Below, one piece after another: positions 52,318 to 62,358 of a stretch of 64,000 nt of DNA (its first letter is position 1; each line of letters begins with the position of its first letter). Source of the stretch: Streptomyces uncialis (GTDB taxonomy: Bacteria > Actinomycetota > Actinomycetes > Streptomycetales > Streptomycetaceae); assembly GCF_036250755.1 (NCBI RefSeq), contig NZ_CP109583.1, positions 1,178,001 through 1,242,000 of the forward strand, read 5' to 3'. The position numbers and the translations under genes were made by a program. The notes beneath the pieces are model-generated. The model did not search any database and was not told the origin of the DNA. It saw only the letters and a list, made by a program, of their open reading frames with translations.

Positions 52318-54708
52318 TCAGGGGCGGTCGGCGGCGGTGTGCAGGGCGGGCATCGCCGCGGCCGGCCGGGTGCCCCAGGCAGAGGGTGCCTCACCGACGG
52401 TGAACGCCAGTTCCCGCAGTCCTCGCAGCTCGCCGGAGGTCAGATACGTACGGGGATGGTCGGTGCCGTCGGTGCGCACCCGCTGGATGTAGCGCCGGTC
52501 GGACGTGGTGCCGGGTGCCCGGAGGGTGAGGCCGCCGCGTGGGTGGTGGCGGCGGTCGAGGGTGAGGTCGACCCGGTCGAACACCGGTGTGGACAGGCCC
52601 CATACGGCGCTGCCCGGCCGGATCGGATACAGCCCCAGCGCGGACAGCACATGCCAGGCCGACATGGTGCCGAGGTCGTCGTTGCCGGTCATCCCCGTGG
52701 GCGTGTCGGTGTAGAGGGTGAGGGCGGCGTGCACCACGTCGGTGGTGGCCCAGGGCTTGCCGGTCGACAGATAGGTGTAGGGGGCGATGAGGTCGGGTTC
52801 GTTCTGCGGGTTGTACTTGTCCGCGTTGTAGTACTCGTACGGTCCGTCGACCCAGACCTCCCGGGCCGTGCGGGCGGGGTCGGCGAGCAGCCGGTCGTAG
52901 GCGAAGAAGGTGTCGAGACGCGCGTTGGTGGCGTCCGGCCCGCCGAGCAGCCCGATCAGGCCCGGCAGGTCCTGGGGGACGAGCCACTGGTACTGCCAGG
53001 CGGTGCCCTCGTGGAAGCCCGAACCGCGGGCCGGGTCGGCGGGGCCTGTGAACGCCCCGTCGCCGTCCCGGGGTCGGAAGAAGCCGGTGTCCGGGTCGAA
53101 CACCGAGCGGTAGTTGCGGGCGCGGGCCGCGTAGCGGCGGGCGTCGGCGTGGTGGCCGAGGTCGCGGGCCATCTCGCCCAGGGCCGCGTCGGCGAGCGCG
53201 TACTCCAGGGTGGCGGAGCCCCCGTGGTCGTGGTCGGAGTCGCCGGGCTTGGTGTGCGGGCGGCCTTCCAGATGGGGTACGTACCCGCGTTCCAGATAGG
53301 CGGCGTTGGCCTCGCGGCCGACGGCCGGTGAGCCGGGCGGCGGTACCCCGTCGGCGTTGCGGCGCAGCGCGCGGTACGCCCGCTGTTCATGGCCGCGCAG
53401 CAGGCCCTGCTGATAGGCGTTGGTGAGGAAGGGGGTGACCGGGTCGCCGGTCATGATGTTCGTCTCGACCGTGCCGTAGCCCCATTTGGGCAGCCAGCCG
53501 CCCTCCTCGCCCACGCGCAGCACCGACAGCGCCATGTCCCGTGACTCGCGGGGGGCCAGCAGGGCGAGGAGCTGCGCCTGGGTGCGGTAGGTGTCCCACA
53601 GGGACCAGTTCTGGTAGTAGGTGAAGCCCCGGGCGCGGTGCACCCGTCCGTCCCAGCCCCGGTAGCGGCCGTCGGTGTCGCTGCCGGTGTTGGGGGCGAG
53701 GAAGGACCGGTACAGCGAGGAGTAGAAGGTCCGGCGCAGGGTCCGGTCGCCGCCGTGGGCGCGGACGTCGTGGAGCCGGTCCTCCCACGCGGCGCGCGCG
53801 GCCTGCCGCACCCGGCTGAAGGAACGGCCGCCCTCGGCGCGCAGATTGCGGGCGGCGCCCCGGGCGTCGACGTAGGACAGGGCGGTAGTGGCCTCGACGG
53901 TCCGGTCGCCCCGGGTGTCGAAGCGGACCCAGGCGCCGCTCCGGCCGGTGGTCGCGGCGGCGCGGGTGCTCCCGTCGGTGACGGTCGCGCCCTGCCAGGT
54001 GCCGTACGCGGTGAAGGGCCGGTCGAAGCGGGTGAGGGTGTGGACGGTGTAGGGCTCGGTGGCCTGGCAGAAGCCGCTGCCGGTGATGCTGGTGCGGATG
54101 GTGCGGTCGTCGAGGATCTCGACGGCGCTGGCACGGTTGCGGTGCAGCGCCTGGCCCGCGTTGAGCAGGACGTTGGCACGGTCGGTGGCGGGGAAGGTGT
54201 AGCGCTGGACGCCGGTGCGGCGGGACGCGGTGAGTTCGGCGCGTACGCCGTTGCCGAGGCCCACCCGGTAGTAGCCGGGCCCGGCGGCCTCGTCGGTGTG
54301 CCGGAAGGGGACGGCGTAGCGGGCGTTGTCGGTGGCCGTGATGTCACCGGTGGTCGGCAGCACGGGCAGGTCACCGCCGATCCGGCAGCCGACACCGGAG
54401 AGATGGACGGCGGAGAAGCCGCGGATACGGGTGTCGGCGTGGTCGTAGCCGGTGTTGTGCCCGGTGTCCGGCGAGAGCTGGACCATGCCGAACGGCACGG
54501 CGGCGCCGGGGTAGGTGTTGCCTTCGTTGGCGGTGCCGATGAACGGGTTCACCAGATCGGTGAGCCGCTCGGTCCGGGCGGTGGCGTCGTACGGCGCGAC
54601 CGCGTCGGCGGCGGGGGCGGCGAGCGCGCCGCCGAGCAGGGCCAGTGCCGTGACCGCGCCGGCCGAGCGCGGGTGCGGGCGCCGGGTCCATCGCCGGGTC
54701 CATCGCAT
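52318..54708 (-). CDS. Secreted GH92 alpha-mannosidase
   Basis: A 796-residue exo-alpha-mannosidase family protein that trims mannose from glycans outside the cell. The signal peptide is within 1-36 (SAGAVTALALLGGALAAPAADA). The N-terminal beta domain starts DLVNPFIGTANEGNTYPGAAVPFGMVQLSPDTG, with GYDH and FSAVHLSGVGCRIGGDLPVLP. The helical domain carries the hallmark TGNDDLGTMSAW near the end, which holds the Asp residues and calcium ligands of the inverting mechanism. GGAGGA lies 8 bases before ATG 54708. The frame extends another 123 codons upstream, but that sequence is Arg/Pro-rich and not protein-like. The linkage cleaved (1,2 most often) is inferred. Confidence 0.92.
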   Translation of the reverse strand: MRWTRRWTRRPHPRSAGAVTALALLGGALAAPAADAVAPYDATARTERLTDLVNPFIGTANEGNTYPGAAVPFGMVQLSPDTGHNTGYDHADTRIRGFSAVHLSGVGCRIGGDLPVLPTTGDITATDNARYAVPFRHTDEAAGPGYYRVGLGNGVRAELTASRRTGVQRYTFPATDRANVLLNAGQALHRNRASAVEILDDRTIRTSITGSGFCQATEPYTVHTLTRFDRPFTAYGTWQGATVTDGSTRAAATTGRSGAWVRFDTRGDRTVEATTALSYVDARGAARNLRAEGGRSFSRVRQAARAAWEDRLHDVRAHGGDRTLRRTFYSSLYRSFLAPNTGSDTDGRYRGWDGRVHRARGFTYYQNWSLWDTYRTQAQLLALLAPRESRDMALSVLRVGEEGGWLPKWGYGTVETNIMTGDPVTPFLTNAYQQGLLRGHEQRAYRALRRNADGVPPPGSPAVGREANAAYLERGYVPHLEGRPHTKPGDSDHDHGGSATLEYALADAALGEMARDLGHHADARRYAARARNYRSVFDPDTGFFRPRDGDGAFTGPADPARGSGFHEGTAWQYQWLVPQDLPGLIGLLGGPDATNARLDTFFAYDRLLADPARTAREVWVDGPYEYYNADKYNPQNEPDLIAPYTYLSTGKPWATTDVVHAALTLYTDTPTGMTGNDDLGTMSAWHVLSALGLYPIRPGSAVWGLSTPVFDRVDLTLDRRHHPRGGLTLRAPGTTSDRRYIQRVRTDGTDHPRTYLTSGELRGLRELAFTVGEAPSAWGTRPAAAMPALHTAADRP

Positions 54709-55406
54709 GGGGAAGTCCTCCGGGAGGGGGGTGACATCGTCGCCGGGCCGCGCCGGACGCGGGTGTGACCGGGCGCGGCGGGGGTGGGCGCGCGCCGGGC
54801 CGAGGGGGCGTCGGAAGAGGTGCCCGGCGGGGGCGGAGGCGGGGGGCGGAAGGGGACCGGGCGGGGACGGCATGGTCGGTGCGGCGTGCCGCCCGTGGTG
54901 CCCGAGTCGGCCGCGATGTCGGGGAGGCTCATTCTTGGAGCCCCCGGCGGGAGCGTCAAGGAGCCGGGCGGGGCGCCCGCGCCACTCCCCCGTACGGCCG
55001 TCATCACCGGTGTCCGGTGATGGAACGGACTCCCTTGTCCGGCGGAGGGGTTGGGCGACCGCCGTACGAGGCAACATCCAGGTACCCGGTACGGGTGCCG
55101 CTCCCGGTACGTGGACGGCGGGACGGGCGCCGGGCGGCGCCGGGACGCGTCCGGCGGTGACCGGCCCACCGGTCGGCGGACCGCCGCAGGGCCGACTTCC
55201 GGGGTAGCACGCGCGTCCACCCAGGGGACGACTCCCGTAGGTGATCCCTAGGGGGTCTACTCCATCGGTAGTAGGACGGAATGCGTGCTCAGGTACGACG
55301 ACGTGGCGGCTCAGGAGAGGGATCGTAGGAACATGACATCCGACCCCCCGCGGCGCCTGACGCGCCGCACCCCGCGCACGGCCGGCCGCACCCCCGGGAG
55401 ATCCGC
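54709..55406. other. Divergent intergenic region with two dyads
   Basis: 698 bases between GH92 (-) and the DMT transporter (+). It holds no supported gene. CATCACCGG-TGT-CCGGTGATG (55002-55022) is a perfect 9-bp dyad. CTACT-N7-AGTAG (55258-55274) lies about 135 bp before the transporter start next to CCCTAGGGG, and could be a regulator site. Promoters for both genes should lie here. Confidence 0.45.
55002..55022. promoter_or_regulatory. Operator-like dyad CATCACCGG-TGT-CCGGTGATG
   Basis: Perfect 9-bp arms with a 3-base centre lie about 295 bp upstream of the GH92 start. It may be a regulator site or a structured leader element of the GH92 transcript. Confidence 0.4.
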
Positions 55407-56534
55407 ATGAGCGGCTTCGTGTTCGCGGTGGCGCTCTGCCTCGTCTCCGCGGTGGCGTACGCGGGCGGGGCGATCGTCCAGGAGCGGGTCGCGGTGTCCA
55501 CCCCGGGACGTACCGCTGTGCCGGTTCGCCGTCCCCTGTGGTGGGGAGCGGTCGGGCTGAACGGCCTGGGCGCGGTCCTGCATGTGCTGGCGCTGGCGTA
55601 CGGACCGCTGAGTCTGGTGCAGCCGCTCGGCGCGCTGACCATAGTGTTCGCGCTGCCGATGGCCGCGTTCCTGGTGCGCCGGCGGGCGGGTGCCACGGCG
55701 TGGCGCGGTGCGTTGATGGCGACGATCGGTCTGGCCGGTCTGCTGTCGCTGACGAGCAGCGCGGGCGAGCAGTCGATGAACGGCGCGGAGCGGCTGGTGC
55801 TGGCGCTGGTGACCGCGGGCGCGCTGGTGACGCTGACGGTGGCCGCGCAGGCGGCGCACCGGCATCCGGCGGTGCGCAGTGTGCTGCTGGCGAGCGCGGC
55901 GGGTGTCGCGTTCGGCATCGGGTCGGTGTTCACGAAGGCCGTGGCCCTGGACTGGACCGAGCAGTCGGCGACGCTCGACATCCCGAGCCTCGCGGTGATC
56001 GCCGCGCTGGCCACGGCGGGCATGTTCCTGTCCCAGTCGGCGTACCGGGGCGCCGGTCTGGCGGCCCCGCTGTCGACGGTGACCGTGGTGAATCCGGTGG
56101 TCGCCGCGGCCGTCGGGCTCACGCTGCTCGGGGAGAGCTTCCGGTACGGCTCGGCGGGCACGGTGCTCGCGCTGGGCTGCGGCGTGGTCGCGGCGGGCGG
56201 GCTGATCCTGCTGACGACCGAGCGGATCGGGCGTGAGCAGCAGGAGAGCGCGGCGCTCCTCGGCGAGGCCGTGGAGCTGACGGGCGGCACGGCGGCGGCC
56301 GGTGAGGACTCCGCTACGGGGACGGACCGTCCGGTGGCCGCCGAGATCGCCGACGGGGCCGGTGGGCCGTCCCTGGCGTTCCCGGTGGACGAGCGGGCCA
56401 CGATGCCGCATCAGCGCGGCATCCTGGAGCTGCGCCGGGAGCCCGGACGCCGGGGCGCGCACCCGGGGCTGCCGTCCGTGCAGGATCTGGCGCACCCGTG
56501 TGCGTTCCGGCCGCGCACCCGGGTCAAGTCGTAG
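55407..56534 (+). CDS. DMT-superfamily (EamA-like) membrane transporter
   Basis: A 375-residue membrane protein with about nine or ten helices, starting FVFAVALCLVSAVAYAGGAI and including VLHVLALAYGPLSLVQPLGALTI, which is typical of actinobacterial DMT proteins. The second half repeats the fold (AAPLSTVTVVNPVVAAAVGLTLLGESF). A hydrophilic C-terminal tail of about 85 residues follows the last helix, longer than usual, and ends with RFRTRV-like basic residues (FRPRTRVKS). Substrate unknown. GGGAGAT precedes ATG by about 6 bases. Confidence 0.85.
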   Translation: MSGFVFAVALCLVSAVAYAGGAIVQERVAVSTPGRTAVPVRRPLWWGAVGLNGLGAVLHVLALAYGPLSLVQPLGALTIVFALPMAAFLVRRRAGATAWRGALMATIGLAGLLSLTSSAGEQSMNGAERLVLALVTAGALVTLTVAAQAAHRHPAVRSVLLASAAGVAFGIGSVFTKAVALDWTEQSATLDIPSLAVIAALATAGMFLSQSAYRGAGLAAPLSTVTVVNPVVAAAVGLTLLGESFRYGSAGTVLALGCGVVAAGGLILLTTERIGREQQESAALLGEAVELTGGTAAAGEDSATGTDRPVAAEIADGAGGPSLAFPVDERATMPHQRGILELRREPGRRGAHPGLPSVQDLAHPCAFRPRTRVKS

Positions 56535-56542
56535 GGCGGGGT

Positions 56543-56596
56543 ACGGGTGAGGGCCGTTGCCCGCCGTGTCGACGGCGGGCAACGGCCCTCACCCGT
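56543..56596. terminator. Perfect 25-bp hairpin between convergent genes
   Basis: Arms 56543-56567 and 56572-56596 are exact complements over 25 bp with a 4-base loop GTCG. It occupies nearly the whole gap between the DMT gene and rpfD and must terminate both. Confidence 0.85.
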
Positions 56597-56607
56597 GTGC
56601 CGGTGGG

Positions 56608-58041
<1,434 letters not shown>

Positions 58042-58153
58042 TCAGGATTGGCAAAACTATGTGCTGCGAACCGGCCAGACAAGAGGGTAACCGGTCGCTT
58101 ACTCAGCGCGCCGGACGTCGATTTGTACCAGGACGTCCGGCACGCCGCGCCGG

Positions 58154-59128
58154 TCAGCCGTTCAAGTACTGAGGAAGCCAGCGGAGTTGGACGCCCTTCT
58201 GATAAAAGCCCCCGCCCTCATGACCGTTGAAGCGGTAGACCTCCATGGCACGCTCACGGCCGGAGTAGGCGTTGAACGCCGCGAACACCGTGGACGGCGG
58301 ACACGTCTGGTCCTCCAGGGCCGTCGAGAACAGCGCGGGCGCGCGTCCCCGGGCCGCGAAGTGGACCCCGTCGAAGTAGGACAGCGTCCGGAAGGTCCGG
58401 TCCTCATGGCCGCGCCGCGCCTTCAGATAGAAGGCGATCTCACGGTACGGAAGCTTGTCGGTGAGGGTGGCCCCGCGCGGGAAGTCGCACAGGAACGGCA
58501 CGTCGGAGACGATGGCGACCAGGTCCGGCACCAGTCCGCCCACGGCGAGGGTGATGCCGCCGCCCTGGCTCTCCCCGATCGCGGCGACCCGGCCCGCGTC
58601 GATCAGCGGATGGGAGCGGGCGGCCTCGACGGCCCGCACCGCGTCGGTGAAGACCCGCCGGTAGTAGTAGTCGTGCGGGTCCTCGACGCCCCGGGTCATG
58701 AAGCCGGGGGCCGAGGGTCCGGAACCGACCGGATCGGCGGTGTCGCCCTGGGCGTCCGCGTTGCTGCCCTGGCCGCGGGTGTCCATCACGAAGTGCGCGT
58801 AGCCCGCGGTCGCCCACAGCAGATGCATGTGCGGCAGCCCGCGGCCGTGTCCGTAGCCGATGTATTCGACAACGGCCGGAATCGGCTCGGTCGTTCCCGC
58901 CGGGAGGACGAGCCAGCCCTTGACGGGGTGCCCGCCGAAGCCCGCGAACGTCACATCGAAGACGTCCACACCGGCGAGCGGTACGTCCACCGGGACGAAT
59001 CGGGCGGCTATGTCGTGCCGGCGGGCCTCCGTGAGGGTCTTCGCCCAGAACTCGTCGAAGTCGTCCGGCTCCGGCAGATCGGGACGGTAGGTGCGCAGTT
59101 CGTCGAGAGGCAGATCGAAATGAGGCAC
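58154..59128 (-). CDS. CE7 acetylxylan esterase/cephalosporin-C deacetylase-like
   Basis: A 324-residue alpha/beta hydrolase removing acetyl groups from small or oligomeric sugars. It begins PHFDLPLDELRTYRPDLPEPDDFDEFW, the CE7 signature. The oxyanion/Tyr region is EYIGYGHGRG, followed by MDTRGQGS. The nucleophile is S187 in GESQGGG; Asp in ALEDQTCPP and His in FNGHEGGG complete the triad. No signal peptide, as usual for CE7. GTG 59128 is preceded by AAGGGAA; the frame runs 13 codons further upstream to ATG 59167, but similarity starts at the GTG. It is divergent from gnd. Confidence 0.9.
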   Translation of the reverse strand: MPHFDLPLDELRTYRPDLPEPDDFDEFWAKTLTEARRHDIAARFVPVDVPLAGVDVFDVTFAGFGGHPVKGWLVLPAGTTEPIPAVVEYIGYGHGRGLPHMHLLWATAGYAHFVMDTRGQGSNADAQGDTADPVGSGPSAPGFMTRGVEDPHDYYYRRVFTDAVRAVEAARSHPLIDAGRVAAIGESQGGGITLAVGGLVPDLVAIVSDVPFLCDFPRGATLTDKLPYREIAFYLKARRGHEDRTFRTLSYFDGVHFAARGRAPALFSTALEDQTCPPSTVFAAFNAYSGRERAMEVYRFNGHEGGGFYQKGVQLRWLPQYLNG

Positions 59129-59227
59129 AGATGATTCCCTTTTCGTACAAGTGTCGGCACTCCACACTACGTGGGAGCGTGATACTGACGATCACTACCT
59201 GCACGTCCGATTCCAGGAGCCACAGGC

Positions 59228-60667
59228 ATGACCACCACAGCTCAGATCGGTGTCACGGGCCTCGCCGTGATGGGGCGCAATCTGGCCCGCAACTTCGCCC
59301 GCAACGGCTACGCCGTCGCCCTGCACAACCGCACCGCCGCGCGTACCCACGACCTGGTCGCCGAGTTCGGCGAGGAGGGCGTGTTCGTCCCCACCGAGAC
59401 CGCCAAGGAGTTCGTCGCCGCGCTGGAACGGCCCCGCCGGCTGGTCGTCATGGTGAAGGCCGGGGATCCGACGGACGCGGTGATCCAGGAGTTCGCACCG
59501 CTGCTCGAACCCGGGGACATGATCATCGACGGCGGCAACGCGCATTTCGCCGACACCCGGCGCCGTGAGCGGGAACTGCGCGAGCAGGGCATCCACTTCG
59601 TCGGCGCCGGGGTGTCGGGCGGCGAGGAGGGCGCGCTGCGCGGGCCGAGCATCATGCCCGGCGGCTCCGAGGAGTCCTACGCGGCGCTCGGCCCGATGCT
59701 GGAGAAGATCTCCGCGAAGGCCGAGGACGGGGCGCCCTGTGTCACCCATGTCGGTCCGGACGGCGCCGGACACTTCGTGAAGATGGTGCACAACGGCATC
59801 GAGTACGCCGACATGCAGCTCATCGCGGAGGCGTACCACCTGCTGCGGGACGTCGCCGGGTACTCCCCCGCGCAGATCGCCGACATCTTCCGCACCTGGA
59901 ACACCGGGCGGCTCGACTCGTATCTCATCGAGATCACCGCCGAGGTGCTGTCGCACGTCGACGCCGCGACCGGGAAGCCGTTCGTGGACGTCGTCCAGGA
60001 CCGCGCCGAGCAGAAGGGCACGGGACGCTGGACCGTGCAGATCGCCCTCGACCTCGGTGTGCCGGTCTCCGGCATCGCGGAGGCGGTGTTCGCCCGCGCC
60101 GTCTCGGGCCACGCCGAGCTGCGGGAGGCGTCCCGTGAACTGGCCGGGCCGTCGGCCCGGCCGCTCGACGATGCCGCGGCCGCGGCCTTCGCCGACCAGG
60201 TCGAGCAGGCGCTGTACGCGTCGAAGATCGTGTCGTACACCCAGGGCTTCCAGCAGATCGCCGCCGGGAGCGAGGAGTACGGGTGGGACATCGATCTGGG
60301 CGCGGTCGCCTCGATCTGGCGCGGCGGGTGCATCATCCGGGCCGCGTTCCTGGACCGTATCCGGGCGGCGTACGACACCCGGCCCGATCTGCCGGGGCTG
60401 CTGTCCGACGGGGACTTCGCCCGGGAGATCGGTGAGGCTCAGGACGACTGGCGGGCGGTGCTGGTCCAGGCGACGCGGCAGGGTGTTCCGGCGCCGGGGT
60501 TCTCGGCGGCTCTCGCGTACTACGACGCGTTGCGCTCCGCGCGGCTTCCGGCGGCGTTGACGCAGGGGCAGCGGGACTTCTTCGGGGCGCACACGTATCG
60601 GCGGGTCGACCGTGAGGGGTCGTTCCACACGCTGTGGGGCGGGGATCGGTCGGAGGTCGAGGCGTAG
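59228..60667 (+). CDS. gnd: 6-phosphogluconate dehydrogenase (decarboxylating)
   Basis: A 479-residue pentose-phosphate enzyme converting 6-phosphogluconate to ribulose 5-phosphate with NADPH formation. The N-terminal Rossmann motif is GVTGLAVMGRNLARNFARNGY. Catalytic and substrate motifs are IDGGNAHFADT, GAGVSGGEEGALRGPSIMPGG, HFVKMVHNGIEYADMQ and the C-terminal ARDYFGAHTYRR-like end (QRDFFGAHTYRRVDR). Length is that of the long, dimeric class. CAGGAG lies 9 bases before ATG. The downstream region is occupied by a tandem repeat array. Confidence 0.96.
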   Translation: MTTTAQIGVTGLAVMGRNLARNFARNGYAVALHNRTAARTHDLVAEFGEEGVFVPTETAKEFVAALERPRRLVVMVKAGDPTDAVIQEFAPLLEPGDMIIDGGNAHFADTRRRERELREQGIHFVGAGVSGGEEGALRGPSIMPGGSEESYAALGPMLEKISAKAEDGAPCVTHVGPDGAGHFVKMVHNGIEYADMQLIAEAYHLLRDVAGYSPAQIADIFRTWNTGRLDSYLIEITAEVLSHVDAATGKPFVDVVQDRAEQKGTGRWTVQIALDLGVPVSGIAEAVFARAVSGHAELREASRELAGPSARPLDDAAAAAFADQVEQALYASKIVSYTQGFQQIAAGSEEYGWDIDLGAVASIWRGGCIIRAAFLDRIRAAYDTRPDLPGLLSDGDFAREIGEAQDDWRAVLVQATRQGVPAPGFSAALAYYDALRSARLPAALTQGQRDFFGAHTYRRVDREGSFHTLWGGDRSEVEA

Positions 60668-60775
60668 CCCTTGCCGGGCGGGGGGCGGGCACCCTCCGGG
60701 GTGGCGGTGGGGTGCTGGCCCACCACCACCCCTGGTTTCGGGGCGACGTGGGTGTGGTTGCGGTGGGTTTCCGGC

Positions 60776-61325
60776 TCACCGTCGCCAGGGCTTCGCGCCC
60801 CTTTCGGGGCGGGCCCGCCGGGTTGCGATGAGTAATCGGGTCACCGTCGGTCGGATTCGCGCCTCTTTCGGGGCGGCCCGGTTGTGGTTGCGGTGGGTTC
60901 CCGGGTCACCGTTGCCGGTCTTTCGCGCAGTTCCCCGCGCCCCTTTGGGGCACCCCTGTGGGGTTGCGGTGCCATTTCGGGTCACCGTTGCCGGTTTTTT
61001 GCGCAGTTCCCCGCGCCCCTGTCGGGGCACCCGATTGTGGTCGGGGTGCGTTCTCGGGTCACCGTTGTTGGGCTTTCGCGCAGTTCCCCGCGCCCCTTTG
61101 GGGCACCCCCGTGAGGTTGCGGTGGGTTCCCGGGTCACCGTTGCCGGTCTTTCGCGCAGTTCCCCGCGCCCCTTTGGGGCACCCCCGTGGGGTTGCGGTG
61201 CCATTTCGGGTCACCGTTGCCGGTTCTTTGCACAGTTCCCCGCGCCCCTGTCGGGGCACCCCCGTGGGGTGCGGTGGATGGTTGGCTCACCGTTGCCGGG
61301 CTATTGCTCAGTTTCCCGTGGCGCT
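60776..61325 (+). repeat. 65-77 bp tandem array (8 units) downstream of gnd
   Basis: Unit heads (TCACCGTTGCCGG) are at 60776, 60841, 60906, 60982, 61059, 61135, 61211 and 61287. Spacing is 65, 65, then 76, 77, 76, 76, 76. The core GCGCAGTTCCCCGCGCCCCT is intact at 60925, 61001, 61078 and 61154, has one change at 61230, and is decayed at 61306. The two leading 65-bp units lack about 11 bases of the core. After the core, TTTGGGGCACCCC allows a short GCCCC-TTT-GGGGC hairpin. No frame is coding. The same 20-mer forms the array at 32487, with different spacers. Bases 60668-60775 hold no gene. Confidence 0.9.
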
Positions 61326-61361
61326 GTCGGGGCGCTTCGGTGGGGCGGGGGTGCTTGGGGG

Positions 61362-61550
61362 TCAGGGGACGGGGTTCGGTTGGGGGATGGGGTCCGGGGG
61401 CGGAGGGTTCGGGGTGGGGGGCGCAGGGGGGACCGGGTCGGGGGGCGGGGGGTGTACCGGGTCCAGGGGCGGGGGCTTGGGGTGGTCGGGGAGCGGGAGC
61501 GGGCCGGGGGTCGGGCCGGGAGGTACGGGGTCGGGGTACGGGTGGGTCAT
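61362..61550 (-). CDS. Small proline-rich protein (62 residues)
   Basis: The predicted protein, MTHPYPDPVPPGPTPGPLPL onward, is more than half proline with Asp, Thr and Gly in PDPVPP-type repeats. ATG 61550 has GGAG 7 bases upstream, which favours real translation. There is no signal peptide. The gene lies antisense to the tail of the gnd-side array; its transcript would read into that array. The alternative is that biased composition alone keeps the frame open. Function unknown. Confidence 0.5.
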   Translation of the reverse strand: MTHPYPDPVPPGPTPGPLPLPDHPKPPPLDPVHPPPPDPVPPAPPTPNPPPPDPIPQPNPVP

Positions 61551-62032
61551 GGCGGTCTCCGATCGGTGTGAGGGACTGCTTCTCTTGTGGACTTGTCCCC
61601 CGCGTACCCGGTGCTCTCGCCCTCACTCACCCCCACGGGTGACACCCGCGCCCCGGCGCTGACCGGCCGGGCGGCACGTCGGGCGTCGTCCCCGTGCGGT
61701 GCGCGGGGTGGCGGACCCGGAATTTCATCGGAGGAACTGGGCCCGTTCCGGGCCGCTTCGGTCACACATGATCACGAAGTCGCCGGTTCACGGCGCGAAA
61801 CAGTCGGGGAACCGTCGGATTCGGGCAGCCCGGAAGCGAACACAGGAATTACGTTCCACTGTGTGCCCGCTTTCCTGGTTCCGGCTCACTCCGATAGCGG
61901 AGGCTTCTGAGGCCACGCTAGGGTCACGCCGAAGAATCGGATGATGAATCGGCCCCCGGTCCAGGCTGCCACCTGTACGGACCGGGGGTCCTGCTACTCC
62001 GGCGAAAATCCGCGCTATCCGAAAGGACCGCG
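61551..62032. other. Intergenic region with a leader hairpin
   Basis: No supported gene in 482 bases. CCCCCGGTCC / GGACCGGGGG (61953-61962 and 61979-61988) is a perfect 10-bp stem with a 16-base loop, ending about 45 bases before a possible small ORF. A/T-richer sequence near 61840-61950 probably holds the promoter for the downstream regulator genes. Confidence 0.45.
61953..61988 (+). terminator. Leader hairpin or attenuator-like stem
   Basis: A 10-bp perfect stem lies upstream of the zinc-finger/HTH regulator gene. With no gene ending just before it on the plus strand, it could be a leader structure rather than a terminator of gnd, which is 1.3 kb away. Confidence 0.4.
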
Positions 62033-62203
62033 ATGGCTCCCCCGTCGTACCTCCGGAACGCCTCGGCGCCCCGGCCCGGTCGGGACCGTAGCAACGGGCT
62101 CCGGCACCGCGCACCGTCACGTGCCTGGCTTGTCACGCGGGACGGGGACCCGACGAGCACCATAGGCCGGGGCTCTCCCGTACCGTCCGGCCGGCGGCTG
62201 TGA
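62033..62203 (+). CDS. Possible 56-residue leader ORF
   Basis: ATG 62033 follows AAAGGA at 6 bases and the frame ends in TGA that overlaps a GTG (62200) in frame with the next gene. Start MAPPSYLRNASAPRPGRDRS and an Arg-rich rest give no recognisable features. Third-position G+C is only about 78%, weak for this genome, so coding is doubtful. If translated it would couple to the downstream regulator. Confidence 0.3.
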   Translation: MAPPSYLRNASAPRPGRDRSNGLRHRAPSRAWLVTRDGDPTSTIGRGSPVPSGRRL

Positions 62204-62358
62204 CGGGTCAGCCGGTCCAGCGGCGGCCCCGGGACACCTCCCGGACGCTGCCCGCCGGGACCAGACCCGTGGGTCGGGAGGTGCGCCGGGTGCCGGGGCC
62301 GTCGGCGGGGTCCCGCCCGTCCTCCGCCGGATTTCCCGACAGCAAGGGTGATGACGCT

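Noticed and set aside
54709..55077. Upstream extension of the GH92 gene
   Set aside because: The added residues are Arg/Pro-rich, while a signal peptide and GGAGGA ribosome-binding site fix the start at 54708.
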